This document shows, one piece after another, positions 56,217-64,000 of a stretch of 64,000 nt of DNA. The stretch spans positions 62,001 to 126,000 of the forward strand of contig JAVLRN010000007.1 in assembly GCA_032821775.1 (NCBI GenBank). The letters run 5' to 3'. Position 1 is the stretch's first letter; each line of letters begins with the position of its first letter. This DNA is from Sanguinoderma infundibulare. Its lineage: Eukaryota > Basidiomycota > Agaricomycetes > Polyporales > Polyporaceae. The notes below the pieces were generated by a model. That model was not told the DNA's origin. It saw only the letters and a list, made by a program, of their open reading frames with translations, and ran no database searches. Both the position numbers and the translations under genes were made by a program.

Positions 56217-57836
56217 CTACACACGCGCTAGTAGGCTACGGTTGACTCTGTACTTCGAGAGGAGGAGGAGGAGCGACCCAGAGACGATCACTGTACCAGA
56301 TAGGGCGATCATCCCTGTGTAGTCCCCGCCGTTCCCCTTCAACATCGCGCCTCCTGCAGGAGCGCCGGCCAGCGTCCTGTGACGTCCACGTCAGACTAAG
56401 TTACACGAAGAACTCGTTAAAACTTACGCAAACGATATCGTGCTGAGCAACAGCCCGATCCTCGTCCCCACCTCCTTGGCGTCCGAGATTTGCGAGACGC
56501 ATGCGATGCGAAGGGACAGGTACGCTCCTTCAAAGAGACCGTACATGACCGCGAAGACGACGATGGGCACGAGGCTTTTGGAAAACATCCAGAATACAAG
56601 CACGAGGAGACCCATGAGGAACGCAGCCGGGACTGCGGTGTTGAAGCGGCCGACGACGTCAGCGACCATAGCGGCGACGAGGGCGCCAAAGAGGTTGCCG
56701 CCCCTCAGTGCAGAAATGACGTAAAATGCGGTCGAGGAAGGGATACCCCTGGAGACCGCATAGTTGGAAAGGTACGTGGGTGGGATCATCTTCCCTGAAA
56801 CGAGGAGCGTATTAGCTCGGGGATTAGTCTTCCGGCGAAGACGAATGTGCTCCTGCTCACCAAAGTTGACCAGGAAGTTGCCTGCCACAAACAACACGAA
56901 TGGCACGTCCCGCAGGCTCTTCGTGGGGGCTGCAAAAGGAGACACGGTACGCGTGGCTCGTTGCACGTAGGGGCTTCTGTGGCTCGTCATAGCGACACAC
57001 CCGATGGTCAAGAGCAAGAACTGGAAGAATCCCACAGCGCGGAGCGTCCACCCAAATCCTATGCGAGAAAACAGAGAGGGAGCCGCAATCGGGAAGACCA
57101 GGGCTCCTGAGGCATAACATTAAGAATGAGGCAGCTCGAAGGTGTGACGGAGAGTGCGCACCTAAACATTCCGCTGCAGTTGCGACTCCCATAGCGGTGG
57201 CCCGGCGCTTCGTAAAATGGTGAGATATCGAAGCGAATATTGGACCATATCTGGAACGCAGCGTGAATTGAAATACATATAAGCGCATCCAGGAAGATAA
57301 AAACGAACATCATTCCAGGCGCCAATCCCACGAGCACGCCCTGGGCGAGGAGGAACTGGTAGAACTCGGTGCAGAAGCTAATGGCCATGACGCTGAGGAC
57401 GAACAAGGTGGAACCGGCGATCAGCAAGATGCGTAGACCGTACACGTCGAAGATGCAGCCCCAAAGAGACCCCTTCAAATATATATGCATTAGTTACATG
57501 GCAATATGGTGGACCCGAGGATTCGCGAGAGAGACGTACGGAGAATAACACTATCCAAGCTGATAATGTGCCAATCCAGGAAATGGTGGAGGGGGAGAGG
57601 TGGCGGAGCTGATGCTGGGTGTAGTAGGTCTCGAAGACACCGAATGATCCCATAAGTCCTTGAGCGAACAGTATCAGGACTGCTCCGAAGACAGTAAGCC
57701 AGGCCTTGAAGCCCCCGTCCGTAAAGGCGTGGTCTTCGGGCTGGGGCTCGACGTCGACCCTCGATACGGAGGCCGGCGTCTCCTTCGCGTCTGAAGGGGT
57801 GCCCGCCTCTGCATTCTTGCCACGATATGCCGCCAT
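56217..57836 (-). CDS. MFS transporter, monocarboxylate-permease-like (MFS-3)
   Basis: Paralog most like MFS-1 in its N-terminal tail and 5' flank ('MAAYRGKNAEAGTPSDAKE' versus 'MATYRGDNAEAGSPLDAKE'). ATG 57836. The order of motifs is 'FTDGGFKAWLTVFG', 'SFGVFETYYTQHQL', 'FLLAQGVLVGLAPGMM', 'HHFTKRRATAMGVA', 'GALVFPIAAPSLFSRIGFGW', 'SLRDVPFVLFVAGNFLVNFG', 'PPTYLSNYAVSRGIPSS', 'ADVVGRFNTAVPAAFLMG' and 'KEVGTRIGLLLSTISFA', ending 'NRSLLARV' at 56217. Residues 'YLSLRIACVSQISD' replace the more divergent MFS-1 stretch. About 12 TM segments; the exons I checked join in frame. Cargo unknown. Confidence 0.8.
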
Positions 57837-58730
57837 GAGTGGGTGTTGGAGGATTGTCCACCAGTCGATGGGGGAGGAGTGAGGGGTATGAGGGAGCGCG
57901 GAAGGACTCTGTGGAACAAAATAAGTGGGAGGGAGCCCCAGGTCGCCTGGGTGAGCGTCGGACGTCGCTGCCGGAGGGTGGTCGGAGGAATCGACAAGAG
58001 GGAGGGAGGAGGGGTGGAGGAGTGAGAGAGAAATCGATAGACAATAGAGAGCTCTCCGGATAGAAAACACGCGCGCGGATGCGACTGACACGACGGAACT
58101 ACTCGCGGGAACTCGCTGGACTCAACAGACGCAGAGGGAGAGACTGGGAGGAGGTGAAAAGAACTTGCTTCCGGGGCGTCCGAGGCTCCGCATACATATA
58201 GCGTTCCCTCGAGCCGTCCTCGCAGCTGGGACTGCCATCGACGAACCTCCACACAATGAAACGGGATCGGAACAAATGAGCCGAGAGTGAGCCGATCGCC
58301 CTTCGCTCAAGCGTCGCACAGATCATGCGTGAAGGAATAACTCGGCGCGAGACGATCACGACGCGCAGCCTATTGACACGCCCTCGCCGGACTCCCAACA
58401 GGGGCGGGCCGTCGCGTCGGCCGTCTCTGCAGACTGTCATCTCCATGCTGTACGCGACGGCCCAAGAGGAGACAGGGAAACATGCGAGAGACAGAGGGCG
58501 CGAAACAGCAGCCGGAAGCGAACAGAAGAGCGAATCACAATCCAATGTCCGCCCGCCATTCCCCAACCTCCAACGCCATCCTCCTCGATCCATCGGCTCA
58601 CTTGGTCGGCTCGCTACGTCTCGAGTGCCGAGCGGTCCGTCGACGATCGCGTTCATAGGTGCAATGCGTCTCTCGTCAACCAGGGCACATGCACCTTACC
58701 CAGCGAGATGAACCCAGCACGGCTTATACA
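57837..58730. promoter_or_regulatory. 5' flank of MFS-3, shared with MFS-1
   Basis: No gene. The reverse complement matches 26.87-27.64 kb, upstream of MFS-1, so about 0.7 kb of promoter-containing DNA was duplicated with the gene. The long frames here on both strands are low-complexity Ser/Arg-rich shadows. Confidence 0.5.
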
Positions 58731-59860
58731 CGATCCATCACCAAGACCGTCAGGAGGCTCGCAACCGTAAAGACAAGATCATCCGAATGAGAACAATGCA
58801 CTTGCCCAAAGATTGACCCTGGGGAGGCAAGTATCGACTTGCATTCCCTATCTCGTCAGGCAACATCGGCCGGACAGGAAATTTCTTAATGAGACGGAAC
58901 GTTGTCGAGGCCTGCCTTGCCTGCCTTCAAGAGATGAAATGTCTCGAATGGGGTGCCAAGCGAATCTGCTAAGGAAAAGACGGAGATTAGTTCCAACCGA
59001 AACGGGTGCGGTTCCCGCGGCGAGCGAGACGTACAGTCAAGGTCCGTGGTTGGTCATTGGTACCGATACCCAATGTAGCAAACTGTGGAGAACCTGGGAA
59101 GCGGTAGTCAGTGGCTGATCTTTAATGTCGACGTAACCTGTAGCCGAACCATAGGATAAGAGCGGCCTGAACGGTTGCAACTGAGTATATACACGCGACT
59201 CGGATGTCTGGAATGTAAACTTGCATTGGAGGATGCTTCATGGGGTACGGGGACGAAAAGGGGCGGGTATAGAAGGAGGGAGAATGGATACATCATTTGA
59301 ACACGCAATCATTTGCACGTACACGGCATGACTGGAGGAGCGATCCGTTGACACCATTCTCCAGGAGGCAACCCCGAGGCGCAGTCAAGGAGACAACGAG
59401 CTCCGCCGCACTCGCCGTTTGGTGACGAGGAGCAAGAGCAGTCGGTGTGCTGCGAGACCCATCTTGAATCATTGCGGACGATGAAAACCTGCGAAGAAGT
59501 TAGGAGACATAGTGAGGAGTCGGATTGGCAGCGAGTGCAGGCCGTAGATGGTACGATGAAGCTGAGAGTGAGAACGACGTCGGTTTGTGGCATGGTCAGA
59601 GAGCGATGGCAGTGGTTGGCCAGTGCGAGTCGGAGCCGAACGAGTTTCAAGGCCGTGTGGCGCCGGCGCACTTGCCGAAGCGTGGCACCGAGGATCTGAG
59701 CCGCCGCGCGGCCCGGTCCCGGACCATTCTCCCTGCGCACCACCACGCATTTCAAGTTGGCGTCAAGCTCTCAACATCTTAAACTGCCAACGATTCAACG
59801 TCAATATATGGGACCGGGGGTGGTGAAATGTCCCGTATGTAGCGCTACTTCTGTTCTCTC
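58731..59860. other. Gene-poor region with decayed duplicated sequence
   Basis: Outer 5' flank of MFS-3 (GAATGAGAACAATGCACTT at about 58785), then sequence from about 59330 that resembles the 55.6-55.9 kb region. Open frames at 59309-59755 (-) have no recognisable motif. Confidence 0.35.
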
Positions 59861-59869
59861 TGGATAATC

Positions 59870-60430
59870 GCAGGGCCCGGTGCATCCTGCTCGGCGTCCT
59901 GAGCACCGTGGTCATCAGCTTCTGCAACAAGTTCTTCCTCCTCCAAAGTCTGCTCGCCGGACTGGCTGAGACGGTGGTGTAAGTTGCATCGAATTCCGCG
60001 GGAGGATCGCCGTCACCTTCAGACTCACTAACTTCTGCTCCAGGACTAGTCCACCGCTCGGTTCAATTCCCACGTACTTTATGAAACTCCGCGCTACTAG
60101 GGCTATGACTATCTCGGTGTAGGCTTGGGCATATGCGAGTATCATACCATATTCCTCATTTGCCTGCTCATTTAACACCACAAATTAGGCACCGGGGCGT
60201 CGCAGACCATGTTCCGTCGTCCTTGCTATCGGATTTGCATGAGCAACGCGTGCCGTGGGTCTCTTGCAGCTCACCCTATGCACCATCGGGGCCGCAACAA
60301 TTACAAACCGCATACCTCCAGGTAGACATGCCGTGTCCTCTCTTCCAAGCGCCAAGAATCTACGGGACGCACAGTTCCTATTGCTAATTCCACGATCCTT
60401 CTTCCTCGGCCTCGGTAAGTGTTACGTCTG
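59870..60430 (+). pseudogene. Decayed MFS permease fragment
   Basis: Plus-strand fragments in shifted frames recall the MFS-1 family: 'FCNKFFLLQSLLAGLAETVV' resembles 'CTQFYHFLLVQGLLEGLVDGMM'. 'FMKLRATRAMTISV' resembles the FTKRRAT exon, and 'VSSLPSAKNLRDAQFLLLIPRSFFLGLG' resembles 'SPLPSPMKSLRDAPFVLFLAGAFLIDFG'. Only the middle of the gene is visible and splice sites are partly retained. It is opposite in orientation to the flanking MFS-3 and MFS-4, so it is a fifth, dead member. Confidence 0.6.
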
Positions 60431-60439
60431 CCGTCGTTG

Positions 60440-60958
60440 AATTTAGCTCCCACGGCCGACGCGGTGTTGCAGGCATTCGTCCTCTCGTTTACATTACTCA
60501 GGGACAAACCGTCCGCTCTAATTCATTTGCATTCTCGGTTTTTCTTGCACGCGCTCCAATCACCCATGTCAGGTTCATACGGCAGCTCCGCGCATTCCGC
60601 GTTCCTAGTTGCACATATTTTTGATTGTAGTACATGCCTGATAGGTGCCTACGAACTGTGCTGCACGCGCCGTTCCCCTGGAGGAAAGAAGCAAGAGAGA
60701 AAGTGGGCAAGTTTATCATCCGCCATCGGTAGGACGCATCGAGCATCCCTCTTCGCCCTGGCTTGAAAACCTCATAACCACCTTATAGATAGGTAGCGGC
60801 CTCGAACATGGGCTCGCTTCTACTTCCTCACGCTCGCGGTTACTGCGGTCCTGCTGGCACCCGACGGCTAGGCAAAATTTATGAGGGGTGTTCCGCGATA
60901 AGTGATAGCCAAGTGAAAGTCAAGACATCTAAATGCATCTGCAAAGCTAGTTGCATGC
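60440..60958. other. Spacer between the MFS relic and MFS-4
   Basis: No gene is visible. Near 60730-60860 the sequence resembles 56045-56190, the 3' flank of MFS-3 (GCGTCGAGCATCCCTCTTCG and following), so it belongs to the duplicated unit. Confidence 0.4.
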
Positions 60959-62577
60959 CTACACGAGCGCGAGTAGGTTACGATTGACTTTGTACTTTGA
61001 AAGGAGGAGGAGGAACGAGCCAGCAATGATCACTGTGCCACATAGGGACATCATCCCCGTGTAGTCCCCGTCATTCCCCTTCAACACCGCGCCTCCGACA
61101 GGAGGGCCGGACAGCAACCTGTGACGTCCACGTCAGGCTAAGTCACACGAAAGACTCGTTGAAAACTCACGCAAAGGATACGATGCTGAACAATATGCCT
61201 ATCCTAGTCCCCACCTCCTTGATATCCGAGATCTGCGAGACGCACGCGGAGCCGACGGATATGTACGTGCCTTCGAAGAGGCCGTACGTGACCGCGAAGA
61301 CGACGAGGGGTACGAAGCTCTTAGCGAACATCCAGAACACAAGCACGAGAAGGCCCATGAGAAACGCAGCCGGGACTAGGGTGTTGAAGCGGCCGACGAC
61401 GTCAGCGACCAGAGCCCCGACGATACGGCCGACGATGCTGCTGCCCGTGAACGCAGACACGACGTAGAATGCGGTGGAGGAAGCGACGCCTCTGGAAACG
61501 GCGTAGTTGGAAAGGTACGTAGGTGGGATGCTGAATGCTGAAACGAGGAGCGTATTAGTTCGGTGATTAACCTTCCGGTGATGACGAATGTGCGCTTGCT
61601 CACCGAAGTCAATGAGGAACACGCCTGCCACGAACAACACGAACGGAGCATCGCGCAGGCTCTTCATGGGGGATGGGAGAGGAGACACGGCACGCGTCGC
61701 TCTCCCTCGCCCGCCCGGAGTTCTGTGGCTCGTCATAGCGGCACACCCGATGGTCAAGAGCACAAGCTGGAAGAATCCCACAGCGCGGAGCGTCCATGCG
61801 AATCCGATGCGAGGAAATAGTTTGCCCGCCACGATCGGGAAGATCGTACTACCTTGAGGAGCCACGTTAAGAATGGGGCGGATCGAAGACGCGACGAAGA
61901 GTGCGAACCTAAACCACCCCCTGCAACTGCGACTCCGATAGCGGTGGCCCGACGCTTCGTAAAATGCCTAGAGAGGCATGCCAATACCGGACCATATCTG
62001 GAATGAAGGGTCAGAGGTGAACGCATCCAGGAAGGTCAAAACGTACATCATCCCAATGGCCAATCCCATGAGCAGGCCCTGGACGAGAAGAAACTGGTAG
62101 AACTGGGTACAGACGCTAACGATCATGATGCTGAGGACGAGCAGGGTGGACCCGGTGATAAATAGGATGCGCGGACCGTATACGTCGAAGACGCGGCCCC
62201 AAAGAAACGTCTTTCAATAGAGTATATACATTAGCTACATGGCAAGTTGATGAACGTGAGGCTTCGCGAGAGAGACCTACAGAGAATGAAGTCATCCAAG
62301 CTGATAATGAGCCAATCCAGGAAATGGTGGAGGGGGAGAGGTGGCGGAGCTGATGCTGGGTGTAGTAGGTCTCGAAGACACCGAATGACTGCATCAGTCC
62401 TTGAGCGAATAGTATCAGAACGGCTCCGAAGACAGTAAGCCAGGCTTTGAACCCCGCGTCCGTGAAGGCGTGGTCTTCGGGCTGTTGCTCGACATCAACG
62501 CTGGATACGGAGGACGTCGTGTCCTTCGCATTCGAAGCCGCATCAGCATCTGATTTCCTGTCTGGAGATGCAGCCAT
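60959..62577 (-). CDS. MFS transporter, monocarboxylate-permease-like (MFS-4)
   Basis: Paralog most similar to MFS-2: 'MAASPDRKSDADAAS' at ATG 62577, 'FTDAGFKAWLTVFGAVLI', 'SFGVFETYYTQHQLRHL', 'GPVLACLSRHFTKRRATAIG', 'GSTIFPIVAGKLFPRIGFAW', 'SLRDAPFVLFVAGVFLIDFG', 'PPTYLSNYAVSRGVASS', 'ADVVGRFNTLVPAAFLMG' and 'KEVGTRIGILFSIVSFA', ending 'NRNLLALV' at 60959. The segment 'MTSHRTPGGRGRATRAVSPLPSPM' (two overlapping runs) combines features of MFS-2 and of MFS-1, which hints at gene conversion among the copies. The exons I joined are in frame. Membrane permease with unknown cargo. Confidence 0.8.
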
Positions 62578-62664
62578 GATTGGTTGTTGGAGGGTCGTCT
62601 GGTCCGTGGGTCAGAAGTGAAGAGAACGAGGGAACGCCGAAAGACTCACGAAAGTCCTGGGTGG

Positions 62665-62671
62665 TTAAATA
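62665..62671 (-). promoter_or_regulatory. TATA-like element of MFS-4
   Basis: TATTTAA on the minus strand about 90 nt upstream of the MFS-4 ATG, the exact counterpart of that before MFS-2. Confidence 0.35.
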
Positions 62672-62679
62672 CTAGGCAT

Positions 62680-63321
62680 TCCTGTTCTCTTCGGTACATG
62701 CGACACGGCCTATGCACTAGTCGACCCCAAGACCGTCACTTCGCTCTGCGCAATGGCAAGGACAGGATTGTCCGAATGAGAACAATGCACTTACCCAAAG
62801 ACGCACCCTGCAGATGCAAGCATCGACATGCATTCCCTACGTTGTCAGGAACCATCGACGGCGCAGGAAATTTCTCAATGAGGCAGAGTGTTGTTGCCGA
62901 TCTTCTAGAGATGAAACGTCTCTGAAGGCGTGCCCCGCCAATCTGGTATGGAAACACGGAGATTAGTTCAAAAAGAGACGGATGCGGTTCCCGCAGCAGG
63001 AAGCTGGGAAGCAGTCCCAAGTGACGGGTCGTTTTCCCGGTCTTCATCGCTGGCCCCTTCCACTCACGTTTTCAGAGACTTGAATGAACGTGAATCGAGG
63101 GTGCCAGATGCCCTTGATTGACCAGCAAGACGCCCGCTCAAGTTCTGCAGTCATACTCCTGGCGACAGGTCGCTGTTCAAAATCCAAGTATGAAGACGCT
63201 TGGGTACTCCACGCCTAACTTAAGGTCCGCCTTGAGGATCCTAGCAGCACGGGTTGTTGGACTATCAGTCAATGTGCCGCGCTTTCATCTCAGAATGACC
63301 CTTAAGGTAAGAACTTATCAC
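62680..63321. other. 5' flank of MFS-4, duplicated from or to the MFS-2 flank
   Basis: No gene. Strong similarity to 53.57-54.23 kb over its whole length with small indels, e.g. a short deletion near 63000. Confidence 0.5.
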
Positions 63322-64000
63322 TTACGGAAACAACATGGCACTGTGCAAGACATCGATTGAGGTTCGGATCTCGTTGAGCTCCGGAATTGGGGTGACGCAT
63401 GGGATGAGCCCGGCGAACAGGCCCTCAGAAAGGAACCCGTAATACCGGTGAGGAGGCCTCACGAAGTTCCGGAACTCTAGCACCAAGAGAGCGACGCACG
63501 CATGGCATAATGTTAAAATCGCCCATAGTCGATGACAGCATTGGCAAAAGTTGAGAAGATAGACTGTGAGCGATGGAATCTGTGAAAACTTGAACAGATT
63601 GACAAAGAAAAACAAGAATACGCAACGGCGACTCGGCCGCTTGACGTCCACCCAAATCCGCCCGCTGCACGAAACAGCGCCCGCCGAGTCGGAGCGCGAC
63701 CATGGTCAACAACCCACGTGACGCTCGCGCCCAAAGTCCGTCCAGCACAAGTGCGCCTGCCTACAACGTGGCGTTGCACAAGAGCCGATATGGCCAGTGA
63801 ACGCGCGCCGGACTGCCAGACGAACCTCCAACCGACGTGCAGCACGTCATGTCTCCACAGAACTTCCACAGGTGATAGCGCGGAGCGCTGCCCACGTTGA
63901 ACGTCCGTCGACGGCGCTGCGGCGGGATGTGGCGTACTTGATATGCGTTTCCCTTGCGCGCACCATGACCTAGCAAGATAAGCGAGGTCCCGTGGTCCGG
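63322..64000 (-). other. Unrecognised, possibly coding duplicated segment (copy 2), cut by the window end
   Basis: Counterpart of 54231-54900. It is collinear with copy 1, but between about 63645 and 63864 it has roughly 220 bp that copy 1 lacks (insertion here or deletion there). The same two overlapping frames stay open downstream of it. The 5' part lies outside the window. Confidence 0.3.

Noticed and set aside
1..64000. CRISPR arrays, viral genes or toxin genes
   Set aside because: No regularly spaced repeats and no viral or toxin-like coding sequence were found; the gene content is that of a fungal nuclear chromosome.

Overview
This window looks like nuclear DNA from a filamentous basidiomycete, probably a wood-decaying agaricomycete. 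The evidence is intron-dense genes (mostly 50-70 nt introns), GC-rich coding sequence, a CYP63-like P450, fungal GH35 and GH15 glycosidases, monocarboxylate-type MFS permeases and an F-box protein. The polypore-type lineage is my inference; no species call is made.

Layout. 1-5.3 kb: no gene I can support. 5.33-6.00 kb (-): dual-specificity phosphatase. 7.8-8.4 kb (-): relic of a kinase-like gene. 9.48-12.18 kb (-): CYP63-like cytochrome P450. 13.00-14.32 kb (-): SDR dehydrogenase. 14.86-15.6 kb (+): a second, frameshifted kinase-like pseudogene. 15.83 kb (+): tRNA-Gly(GCC). 16.40-20.66 kb (-): GH15-family glycosidase. 21.17-25.21 kb (-): GH35 beta-galactosidase copy 1. 26.1-26.7 kb: truncated MFS gene. 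27.64-29.27 kb (+): MFS permease. 29.80-31.60 kb (-): F-box protein. 32.64-34.05 kb (-): Old Yellow Enzyme. 34.72-39.65 kb (-): GH35 copy 2. 39.8-40.1 kb: relic of an NADH-cytochrome b5 reductase. 42.57-46.68 kb (+): GH35 copy 3. 46.76-48.62 kb (-): full-length MFS of another subgroup. 48.86-51.3 kb: truncated MFS pseudogene, then a broken F-box copy split by a 1.3 kb foldback element. 51.83-62.58 kb (-): three more paralogous MFS permeases with relics and unrecognised duplicated blocks between them. The window ends inside the second copy of one such block.

The main theme is local duplication. GH35 is present three times and one MFS family four times (plus relics). A block holding MFS and F-box sequence occurs in inverted orientation at about 26-31 kb and 49-53 kb. 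The glycosidases could act on galactose-containing oligosaccharides or polysaccharides, and the permeases could take up monocarboxylates or related small solutes; linking them as one pathway is inference.

The most notable signals are conserved 14-nt and 8-nt microexons in all three GH35 genes, 9-nt microexons in the GH15 gene, the foldback element inside the F-box copy, and a MITE that enlarges one GH35 intron from 60 to 756 nt. I found no clearly undescribed biochemical system.
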